Assembly: GCA_964490705.1 (NCBI GenBank)
Contig: CAZBCG010000002.1
Coordinates: 124,001-188,000, forward strand
DNA length: 64,000 nt
Direction: 5' to 3'
From: Fodinibius sp964490705
GTDB lineage: Bacteria; Bacteroidota; Rhodothermia; Balneolales; Balneolaceae
Made by a program: the position numbers and the translations under genes. This document shows, piece by piece, positions 30,618-37,623 of this stretch (position 1 is the stretch's first letter; each line of letters opens with the position of its first letter). The notes under the pieces are model-generated. The model searched no databases and was not told the origin of the DNA. It saw nothing but the letters and a program-made list of their open reading frames with translations.

Positions 30618-31097
30618 ATGAATTTGATTAGATACTTTATTCTAAGCAGTGCCATAATAATTGCGGGGTGTTCTACGAATTCCAACTCATATGATGACTG
30701 TTGTGCTCCGCCAAATGCCGATATAACGTTTTCAATAGTAGATGAGCAGGGACAAGATCGACTAAATCCCGATCATGATCATTCATTAAGTGAGCAAAAT
30801 ATTGATCCATATTATGTGGATGGTGAGGAAAAGGAACCCGGTTCGGCTATTGAGATATTTCAATCAGAAAATACAGGTATTTACGTCCTACAGTTGTTTT
30901 TAAGTAATTATATCGGAGAAGATGGCAAGACGACAACTTTGCTTGAGTTCCCAAATGGCACGGTGGATACACTCAAGATGGAACCATTGAGAGATGAAGG
31001 ATCAGCCACAGATAAGTTGTGGTATGACGGGAAACTGGTTTATGATGTAGATGATCCTGAACTTTTTGAAATTACTAAGTCTGTAGCAGAAAATTGA
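30618..31097 (+). CDS. small lipoprotein B of a paralogous pair
   Basis: 159 aa. Signal MNLIRYFILSSAIIIAGC with lipobox IAGC, then SNSYDDCCAPPNADITFSIV. Same architecture as the lipoprotein at 29817-30332, including two adjacent Cys before a P-P pair, a D-E-x-G-x-D motif, KLWYDGKLV/KIWYDSNLI and the VAEN/IAEN end. The start is 5 nt after the stop of the C10 remnant with AAAAG as a possible Shine-Dalgarno-like stretch. Not related to a family I can name. Confidence 0.75.
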   Translation: MNLIRYFILSSAIIIAGCSTNSNSYDDCCAPPNADITFSIVDEQGQDRLNPDHDHSLSEQNIDPYYVDGEEKEPGSAIEIFQSENTGIYVLQLFLSNYIGEDGKTTTLLEFPNGTVDTLKMEPLRDEGSATDKLWYDGKLVYDVDDPELFEITKSVAEN

Positions 31098-31119
31098 TTC
31101 ATTTAACGTTTTGATCAAT

Positions 31120-31150
31120 AAAAAAGCTTCCGCAGCAGAACTACGGAAGC
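31120..31150 (-). terminator. intrinsic terminator of rsmB
   Basis: Stem GCTTCCG (31126-31132) with CGGAAGC (31144-31150); on the minus strand the stem is followed by a six-T run (A-run at 31120-31125 on the plus strand). Serves the minus-strand gene ending at 31210. Confidence 0.8.
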
Positions 31151-31168
31151 AGAGTAAACAAACTACGT

Positions 31169-31194
31169 GTCATCCTGAACTTGTTTCAGGATCT
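31169..31194. repeat. REP-like palindrome, copy 2 (ATCCTGAA/TTCAGGAT)
   Basis: Second copy of the element at 17938-17963, differing only in the central bases, again placed between the stop of a minus-strand gene (rsmB) and its terminator. Confidence 0.7.
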
Positions 31195-31209
31195 GTACTT
31201 ACCAGGAAA

Positions 31210-32529
31210 TTAATTTGTTCGTTTTAGCAGCACGCCAAAGTGTCCGTCACAGTTATGCTTGTGCGGGAAGGTCTGATAAGCCAGTCCACCGTGGACCATA
31301 ATTTCATCGGGCACGTAGCCTTCCACGGATTGCATTTCAAAGTTTTCGTGGCGGTCGAGGAAGTTCATGACCTGCTCCATATTTTCTTCCTCTTCGAGAG
31401 AACAAGTGCTATACACTAGTCGCCCGCCTTTTTTAACCATCTTGGCGGCGGAGTCAAGTAATTTCGCTTGGAGCTCAACAGCATTTTTAAGGCTTTCTTC
31501 ATCGCGTTTCCAGCGCAGATCGGCCCGTTTGCTGAGTACCCCAGTTCCTGTACAGGGTGCGTCCAAAAGTACACCATCGGCTTCATCGAGTTCTACTTCT
31601 GTGACATCAGCGCGGCGCACTCGAATATTTTCGGCGTGATAGGAGAGAGCACTTTCTGCCAGCTTATCTAGTCGTTCCGAAGAAATGTCAACAGCCAGAA
31701 TATCGCCTTCGCCGTTCATCAGATCCGACATCACAATGCTTTTAGTACCCGGTGCGGCGCAGAGATCAAAAATAGATTCATTGGGTTGGGGGTCCAGTAA
31801 GTAGGGGGCAAAGCCGGCGGCTATATCTTGCACTTGGCAAAATCCTTTGTCCAGCCATCCCTTGGAGATAAAGGGCGCAACGCTATCCACTTGAAAATAG
31901 CCCGGCAGCCAATCGCTTTCGGTAAATTCGATATCGTTTTTGGTCATCCGCAGCTTAAAGTTCTCGGTCTTGGTGCGCAGGTTGTTGGCGCGGATATAAT
32001 AAACGGGCCGTTTGTTATTTGCTTGCATCAGCTTGAAGGCTTCGCGTTCGCCGAAACGTTCTCTCCAGCGTTCAACCAACCATTCGGGATGCGAAAAGGT
32101 GGTGGCAACCAGCTTGGTGCGATCCTCGAAATTTGGTTTGGGCAGATTATCAATATCTCGCTGCAGGTTGCGGAGAATGGCGTTGGTGAGATCCCCGGTG
32201 CGCGAGCCGAGCTCATATTTGGCCATTTCAACAGATTCGTTGATGGCGGCATAGTCGGGCGTACTGTCCATATACAGCATATCATAAACGCCCAGCCGCA
32301 AAATATTCTTCAAGCTGAACTTCATCTCATCAATCTTCACATTGGAGAACTGGTCGATCAGGAAATCGAGATAAGATCGACGCCTTAAGATGTTCTGTAC
32401 ATATTCACGCACCTCTGCACGTCCGCGCGACTCAAGTCGGTCGGCCTTCTCATAATTGAGAACCTTATTTTCGTCAAATTCAATTAGTATTTCTACGCTG
32501 ACAGAGCGAGCAGATGCTTCAGTTTCCAA
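31210..32529 (-). CDS. rsmB: 16S rRNA m5C967 methyltransferase
   Basis: 439 aa. An N-terminal NusB-like RNA-binding domain (about 1-140) precedes a class I SAM methyltransferase domain with motif I DLCAAPGTKSIVMSDL, motif IV DAPCTGTGVLSKRADLRW and motif VI VYSTCSLEEEEN; the two cysteines are the catalytic pair of m5C RNA methyltransferases. The NusB-like fusion marks RsmB rather than RsmF. Single gene with its own terminator. Confidence 0.93.
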   Translation of the reverse strand: METEASARSVSVEILIEFDENKVLNYEKADRLESRGRAEVREYVQNILRRRSYLDFLIDQFSNVKIDEMKFSLKNILRLGVYDMLYMDSTPDYAAINESVEMAKYELGSRTGDLTNAILRNLQRDIDNLPKPNFEDRTKLVATTFSHPEWLVERWRERFGEREAFKLMQANNKRPVYYIRANNLRTKTENFKLRMTKNDIEFTESDWLPGYFQVDSVAPFISKGWLDKGFCQVQDIAAGFAPYLLDPQPNESIFDLCAAPGTKSIVMSDLMNGEGDILAVDISSERLDKLAESALSYHAENIRVRRADVTEVELDEADGVLLDAPCTGTGVLSKRADLRWKRDEESLKNAVELQAKLLDSAAKMVKKGGRLVYSTCSLEEEENMEQVMNFLDRHENFEMQSVEGYVPDEIMVHGGLAYQTFPHKHNCDGHFGVLLKRTN

Positions 32530-32734
32530 TGCAATATCCGTTTAGGTTAAACTTTCCAGCTATACAGCACAACCTTTGGCTAAAACCGAAAACGATTTTG
32601 GCCAAATACTGCTGATAAAAATGAATAAATTTTTTTGGATCGAACAGGTTGCAAAAAATACGGGATTAGGAGGGGAGTTGCTAATGAAGAATTCGAGAAT
32701 ATAATGGTTTCTGTTCGGATCTGAACTGCAATGT

Positions 32735-34054
32735 TTAAGGCTGTTGCTTAGCCAGGTAATAGACGGGCAGGCCGAGCAGTAAAATCCCTATGCCAATAAC
32801 TGCGCCCCATCCGGTGAATGCAATGCTTGAGTAAAGCAGATAGCAACACACAAGAATAAACAGGATAGGGGTAAGAGGATATAGAGGTACGCTGTACGAT
32901 CGCTGTTGATCATCAGAATTGTTGCGAAAAACAAACAGGGAGGTCGTGCTTAACAGGAAAAAGAACCAGAATACCGGCGCTGTATAATCGACCATTGTGG
33001 AGACGGCTTCTTGGGTAAATCCGCCTAGAATGACCAGTCCGAATGCGATGATACCCTGGACTAATAGCGCGTTGATGGGAGCATTGTAGGAGCCGTTCCA
33101 CCGACCGATATATTTTAGCAATGGAAAGTCGCGTCCCAGTGCATAATTCGTTCGCGCCCCGGTGATGATGGTAGCATTGGCGGTAGAAAGGGCAGAAATA
33201 ATCACAATAACGGCCATCGCAAAGGAGCCGCTGCTGCCGATAATCTGGTTACTTAATGCCACGCCAATGGTATCGGATTGGCGGAGGGTTTCGAGTCCCA
33301 GCACGTGCAGGTAGGCACCGTTTATGAGTACGTACAGTAGTGTAATGGTAGCCAGCCCCAAGAGCAGAACCCGCGACATATTTTGCTTTACATCTTTTAG
33401 CTCTGCGGATAGATAAACGCCCTCATTCCATCCGCCGTAGGTGAGCAGCACGAAAATCATGGCGGCGCCGGCTGAACTGGTTACTGTTGAATTACTAGTA
33501 ACTTGTTCGCTCACTTCGGTACCGTTAATGAGCCCCAGGGATCCCGCCAGCAATAGAATGCCGACGATGAGTGTGGTCATCATGGTTTGGATATTTTTTG
33601 ACGGACGTGTGCCAATTATATTAAGTGCGGTCAGGCCAATGACGGTAATACCAGCGTAAATCGCGGAGCTGTTTGGACCGAGGTCATAAATTGTCGAGGC
33701 ATAATCACCGAGGATGAAGGCTGCCAGGGCAATAGATCCCGTTTGGATGACCGTCATGCGTCCCCATGAAAACAGAAAGCCTACACCCGAGCCAAATGCT
33801 TTTGTAAGGAAGTGATATTCGCCCCCGGCATCGGGGTTGTTGGTGGCCAGCTCGGCATAGCATAGTGCACCGATGATAGAAATGACGCCCCCGGCCACCC
33901 AGAATCCAATGTAATGCCATTCGGTGGCGGCGTTTTGAGCTACCATTGAGGGCAGACGAAAAATGCCGATCCCCACAACAATCCCTATAATTACGGCAAT
34001 AGCATTAATATTGGTAAAGATCTGTAGCGGGCGACCCGTGGACGAATCATTCAT
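32735..34054 (-). CDS. APC-superfamily amino acid permease
   Basis: 439 aa, 12 predicted membrane helices. N-terminal GIVVGIGIFRLPSMVAQNA is the TM1 substrate-binding signature of the APC/LAT-type transporters, with ELATNNPDAGGEYHFLTKAFG in the TM2-TM3 region. Imports or exchanges amino acids; the substrate cannot be told. Single gene, 51 nt from the next minus-strand gene's stop. Confidence 0.88.
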   Translation of the reverse strand: MNDSSTGRPLQIFTNINAIAVIIGIVVGIGIFRLPSMVAQNAATEWHYIGFWVAGGVISIIGALCYAELATNNPDAGGEYHFLTKAFGSGVGFLFSWGRMTVIQTGSIALAAFILGDYASTIYDLGPNSSAIYAGITVIGLTALNIIGTRPSKNIQTMMTTLIVGILLLAGSLGLINGTEVSEQVTSNSTVTSSAGAAMIFVLLTYGGWNEGVYLSAELKDVKQNMSRVLLLGLATITLLYVLINGAYLHVLGLETLRQSDTIGVALSNQIIGSSGSFAMAVIVIISALSTANATIITGARTNYALGRDFPLLKYIGRWNGSYNAPINALLVQGIIAFGLVILGGFTQEAVSTMVDYTAPVFWFFFLLSTTSLFVFRNNSDDQQRSYSVPLYPLTPILFILVCCYLLYSSIAFTGWGAVIGIGILLLGLPVYYLAKQQP

Positions 34055-34105
34055 AAATTTTGGGAACGGTTGTTAAAACATGCTGATGAATGTGAGATCC
34101 CGGGA

Positions 34106-34954
34106 TCAATTGGCGGAAGCTGACCACGACGAAAAGATTTTATCTTGCCCGTTGTGGATCTGCATAATGCCAGTGATTTGATCATTTTCTACGCGTCCGC
34201 TAAAGATATAGTTTTGATTTCCGTTGGTTGCCCGAATATTCATTCGTCGCCCTTGCAGGTTAGCTTTTTGGATGTTATATGATTGGCCGTTTCCATCCGA
34301 AAGAGATACATCAATGTTTTGGAATTCTTGCCTGATATTCATCGTAAAGGTGGTACCGTTGGCATCCCATTGCCAGCGTCCATCCACTTTGGCGGGAATA
34401 ACCCAGTAAAAAATATTGTGTGTTCGGGTTTTCCCCTCGATTTCTACATTTTCTTGTTTGTCGGGTTGCCAGTTGCCCATGTCAAAACTATGGGAAACAA
34501 TTTTTGTGCCGGGCTCAAGTTTATCGAGCAGTTCGGGCCGTAGCTTTTTATTCACTGTAGGCAGCAAATACATGGTAATGACAGAGGCTTTGCTAAAATC
34601 AGTGTCAAAAATATTAGCCTCCATAAACATAATCCGGTTATCCACGCCTTTTTGTGCAGCATTTTCACGGGCTTCGGCAATGCGTTCGGGGTCGATGTCA
34701 ATTCCGTGACCGGTGGCACCACGCTGGGCAGCGGCAATAACAATACGCCCGTCACCGGACCCTAAATCAATAACATAATCGCTGGGTTGTACATCAGCCA
34801 TCTCGAGCATTCGGTCAACGACCTTGGACGGAGTGGGCACATAGGGTACGTCAAGATCCTGGGCCGTGGTCGCTGATGATAAGGTTAGTAATAATCCACA
34901 AAATAATAGTGAAAGTGATGTTTTGAGAATAGATCGAGAAAAATAAGTTTTCAT
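34106..34954 (-). CDS. class I SAM methyltransferase-like protein with signal peptide
   Basis: 282 aa from the ATG at 34954; the ATG 33 nt upstream would hide the signal peptide. N-terminus MKTYFSRSILKTSLSLLF, LSSATTAQ is a Sec signal peptide. The following domain has VIDLGSGDGRIVIAAAQRG (motif I) and HGIDIDPERI (motif II), a normal SAM-binding Rossmann fold. A beta-rich C-terminal part of about 85 residues (DGRWQWDANGTTFTMNIRQ) has no clear relative. Export is odd for an enzyme that uses cytoplasmic SAM, so it may bind another ligand or not be catalytic. Confidence 0.75.
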   Translation of the reverse strand: MKTYFSRSILKTSLSLLFCGLLLTLSSATTAQDLDVPYVPTPSKVVDRMLEMADVQPSDYVIDLGSGDGRIVIAAAQRGATGHGIDIDPERIAEARENAAQKGVDNRIMFMEANIFDTDFSKASVITMYLLPTVNKKLRPELLDKLEPGTKIVSHSFDMGNWQPDKQENVEIEGKTRTHNIFYWVIPAKVDGRWQWDANGTTFTMNIRQEFQNIDVSLSDGNGQSYNIQKANLQGRRMNIRATNGNQNYIFSGRVENDQITGIMQIHNGQDKIFSSWSASAN

Positions 34955-35356
34955 GGTATGTACCGTTATTATGTTAGGAGATATCAAATCCTGCTTATAT
35001 TTTCTGTGTTTATAATCTCATTAAATTTGATGTTGTTTTGAGCAGTGCAGAGCGAAATCAATATATTATAACGTAATCAATGCTGCCTGATTATGTAATC
35101 CAAAGATCGTCAACATAAATAATAAAACCGTCAGATAAAGATGTGTGTTCCAATCAAAATGTAATATTATGTTTATGTAATTTTAAAACTGTGAAGCAAC
35201 GGCATTCAAAAATATGGTCGACCACTATTTTTGGGATGATTCCTTTTGCCTTTTCTTTGGAAAAATCCTAAGTTTCGCCGCTTCCAGAATCATGGAACAT
35301 ATCTTTTTTCAGGAAGAAATTATCAAAACTTAACCCACTACAATCGAACTTAAATA
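34955..35356. other. 402-nt divergent intergenic region before atpD
   Basis: AT-rich, no open reading frame of note. Contains the candidate atpD promoter at 35244-35276. The minus-strand promoter of the methyltransferase-like gene must also lie here; I see no convincing match. Confidence 0.5.
35244..35276 (+). promoter_or_regulatory. candidate promoter of atpDC (TTTTG-N20-TAAGTTTC)
   Basis: TTTTG at 35244-35248, 20 nt, then TAAGTTTC at 35269-35276, matching 7 of 8 positions of TAnnTTTG, the Bacteroidetes sigma-A -7 element. The spacing equals that of the stronger match at 43917-43947. The leader to atpD would be about 70 nt. Confidence 0.4.
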
Positions 35357-36856
35357 ATGAACAAAGGAACCGTTGCACAAGTGATTGGTCCGGTTGTGGA
35401 TGTCGATTTTGATCAGGGAGACATTCCACCGGTACTGAATGCGCTTTATATTGAACGTGAAGACAATTCGAAACTCTACCTGGAAGTTGCCCAGCATCTT
35501 GGTGAAAATCGCGTGCGTACAATTGCGATGGACTCTACCGACGGCTTGGTTCGCGAAATGGAAGTTGTTAATACCGGCGCTCCAATTTCAATGCCTGTTG
35601 GTGAAGATATCCGCGGACGTGTATTTAATGTTGTTGGTGAGCCGATTGACGGTATTGAACCGCCCAAAGGTGATCGCCAGTATCCCATTCACCGGTCGGC
35701 GCCCGACTTCGAAGATCTGGCAACATCTACCGAAATGTTGGAAACCGGAATCAAGGTTATTGACTTACTTTGCCCGTATGCCAAAGGTGGTAAAACCGGG
35801 CTGTTCGGTGGTGCCGGTGTAGGAAAGACGGTTCTTATTCAGGAATTGATTAACAATATTGCCAAAGGTCACGGTGGACTTTCGGTTTTTGCCGGTGTTG
35901 GTGAGCGTACTCGTGAAGGTAACGACCTGATTCGTGAAATGCTCGAGGCCGGTATTATTGACTACGGCGAAGAATTTAAAGAATCGTTTGAGAACGGCAA
36001 GTGGGATCTCAGTAAAGTTGACAAAGAAGCACTTAAAGAGTCCAAAGCGACCTTCGCATTTGGACAGATGAATGAACCTCCCGGGGCGCGTGCTCGAGTG
36101 GCCCTTTCCGGATTGACGCTTGCTGAGTACTTCCGCGAAGAGGTTTCTCGTGATATCCTGCTCTTTATTGATAACATTTTCCGATTTACACAGGCCGGAT
36201 CTGAGGTATCGGCGCTGCTCGGACGAATGCCTTCGGCAGTAGGATATCAGCCGACGCTGGCTACCGAGATGGGAGATCTTCAGGAGCGTATTACTTCTAC
36301 CAAAGGCGGTTCCATTACATCGGTACAGGCGGTTTACGTACCTGCGGATGACTTGACCGACCCCGCTCCGGCGACAACATTTGCTCACCTTGATGCGACC
36401 ACCGTATTGAGTCGTGCGCTGACACAGATCGGTATTTATCCTGCTGTAGATCCGCTGGATTCTTCTTCTCGAATCCTGGATCCGCACGTTGTTGGCGAAG
36501 AGCACTATAATACGGCCCAGCGAGTTATTGAGATCCTGCAGAAATACAAAGATCTGCAAGATATTATTGCTATTCTGGGTATGGATGAGCTTTCTGATGA
36601 AGACAAAACGGTCGTAGCTCGTGCCCGACGCATCCAGCGTTTCCTCAGTCAGCCGTTCTTTGTGGCTGAACAATTTACTGGTCAGCCGGGTCAGTATGTC
36701 AATGTTGAAGACACAGTAAAAGGCTTTAAGAAAATTCTCGACGGTGAGCTTGATCACTTGCCGGAAAAGGCGTTCTACATGGTGGGAACCATCGAAGAAG
36801 CCGAAGAGAAAGGCGAAGAGCTGCTAGCCGAAGAAGAAGCCGAAGCCGCAGAATAG
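35357..36856 (+). CDS. atpD: F1F0 ATP synthase subunit beta
   Basis: 499 aa. Walker A GGAGVGKTVLIQELIN, DELSEE-loop equivalent ILGMDELSDEDK, and ALSGLTLAEYFRE near the catalytic Glu are intact. An insertion of about 25 residues around 205-230 (KESFENGKWDLSKVDKEALK) is a known feature of FCB-group AtpD proteins. Catalytic subunit of ATP synthase. Only atpC follows; the other F1 and all F0 genes are elsewhere, as in Bacteroidetes and Chlorobi. Confidence 0.98.
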   Translation: MNKGTVAQVIGPVVDVDFDQGDIPPVLNALYIEREDNSKLYLEVAQHLGENRVRTIAMDSTDGLVREMEVVNTGAPISMPVGEDIRGRVFNVVGEPIDGIEPPKGDRQYPIHRSAPDFEDLATSTEMLETGIKVIDLLCPYAKGGKTGLFGGAGVGKTVLIQELINNIAKGHGGLSVFAGVGERTREGNDLIREMLEAGIIDYGEEFKESFENGKWDLSKVDKEALKESKATFAFGQMNEPPGARARVALSGLTLAEYFREEVSRDILLFIDNIFRFTQAGSEVSALLGRMPSAVGYQPTLATEMGDLQERITSTKGGSITSVQAVYVPADDLTDPAPATTFAHLDATTVLSRALTQIGIYPAVDPLDSSSRILDPHVVGEEHYNTAQRVIEILQKYKDLQDIIAILGMDELSDEDKTVVARARRIQRFLSQPFFVAEQFTGQPGQYVNVEDTVKGFKKILDGELDHLPEKAFYMVGTIEEAEEKGEELLAEEEAEAAE

Positions 36857-36865
36857 AGGTCATAA

Positions 36866-37285
36866 ATGAATAGCTTTCAAGCACAGATTCTAACTCCGGA
36901 AGGCTCACTCTTTGATGATGAGGTGACTGGAGTTCGCGTTCCCGGAGAGATGGGGAGTTTCGAAGTTAAGGTGCTTCACGCAAATATCATCTCCTCACTC
37001 GAAGTGGGTGATATTCTCGTACGCAAGGCAACCGGTGATGAGCAGCATTTTGCCGTGACTGGTGGTTTTGTGGAAGTGGTCGATAATAAGCTTACGCTGC
37101 TGGCGGAAGCCGCTGAACCGGTTGAAGAGATTGATGTTGAGCGAGCCAAAGAAGCCAAGAAGCGTGCCGAAGAGCGTCTCAATTCCGATGACCCCGAAAT
37201 TGACGAGAAGCGAGCCCAAAAGGCGTTAGAACGAGCAGAGAATAGAATTAAGCTGTCTGCTGACTTTAGCGTAAGTACGCAGTAG
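36866..37285 (+). CDS. atpC: F1F0 ATP synthase subunit epsilon
   Basis: 139 aa. N-terminal beta sandwich (FQAQILTPEGSLFDDEVTGV) and a C-terminal helical pair (DVERAKEAKKRAEERLNSDD, KRAQKALERAENRIK), typical of the epsilon subunit that couples and inhibits rotation. Start 9 nt after the atpD stop; the two form a bicistronic unit with a terminator at 37420-37450. Confidence 0.95.
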   Translation: MNSFQAQILTPEGSLFDDEVTGVRVPGEMGSFEVKVLHANIISSLEVGDILVRKATGDEQHFAVTGGFVEVVDNKLTLLAEAAEPVEEIDVERAKEAKKRAEERLNSDDPEIDEKRAQKALERAENRIKLSADFSVSTQ

Positions 37286-37298
37286 GTTCTCTTTTAGT

Positions 37299-37324
37299 GT
37301 CATTTCGAACGCAGTGAGAAATCT
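37299..37324. repeat. REP-like palindrome GTCATTTCGAAC...
   Basis: Begins GTCATTTCGAACGCAG and ends GAGAAATCT, with arms ATTTC and GAAAT. Short elements of this form recur in many FCB genomes. It follows the atpC stop by 13 nt. Confidence 0.55.
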
Positions 37325-37338
37325 ATGTTTTAATCTGA

Positions 37339-37364
37339 TGGCGCAAGCGTCTGCTTGTGCCATT
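37339..37364. repeat. 11-bp palindrome ATGGCGCAAGC/GCTTGTGCCAT
   Basis: Eleven-base arms with one G-T pair and a 4-nt loop (GTCT). It is not followed by a T-run, so it is more likely a REP-like element than a terminator. Confidence 0.5.
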
Positions 37365-37419
37365 TGGTCCGAGCGTGAGAACCATATTTAGTTGACAATC
37401 GAGGTTTTGATAATTTCTG

Positions 37420-37450
37420 AAAGGCGATCTCATTAGAGGTCGCCTTTTTT
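37420..37450 (+). terminator. intrinsic terminator of atpDC
   Basis: Stem AAAGGCGATCT (37420-37430) with AGGTCGCCTTT (37437-37447), 6-nt loop, T-run to 37450. Confidence 0.85.
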
Positions 37451-37490
37451 ATTGGATGAAATAGAACACGGATGTAGTAAATCTATTACA

Positions 37491-37508
37491 TTAAGCGTGT
37501 ACGCTTAA
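37491..37508. repeat. palindrome TTAAGCG-TGTA-CGCTTAA
   Basis: Perfect 7-bp arms around a 4-nt centre. Either a REP-like element or a protein-binding site; it does not precede a start codon. Confidence 0.35.
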
Positions 37509-37524
37509 AATAGCTGATTTTTTC

Positions 37525-37551
37525 TCATTCTGGCACTTTGCTCCAGAATGA
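37525..37551. repeat. 9-bp palindrome TCATTCTGG/CCAGAATGA
   Basis: Perfect 9-bp arms around 9 nt. On the minus strand it reads TCATTCTGGAGCAAAG, close to another widely dispersed FCB repeat type. Confidence 0.5.
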
Positions 37552-37623
37552 AGAGCTATTGGCATCTGCAGCAGAGCAGCGGATACAGAGGAAAGTGGAA
37601 TGGAACTCTGTAATCCAACTCAA

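Larger units (their letters stand above)
37286..37623. other. 338-nt region with terminator and a nest of palindromes
   Basis: Convergent space between atpC and the PBP1A gene. It holds the atpDC terminator and four unrelated palindromes: 37299-37324, 37339-37364, 37491-37508 and 37525-37551. No gene is visible. Confidence 0.7.

Noticed and set aside
35765..36757. 330-aa minus-strand open frame
   Set aside because: Opposite atpD, no recognisable domain, unusual composition; atpD is certain.
37530..37545. TGGCACTTTGC as a sigma-54 promoter
   Set aside because: Spacing to TTGC is wrong (overlapping elements) and it is the arm and loop of a REP-like palindrome.
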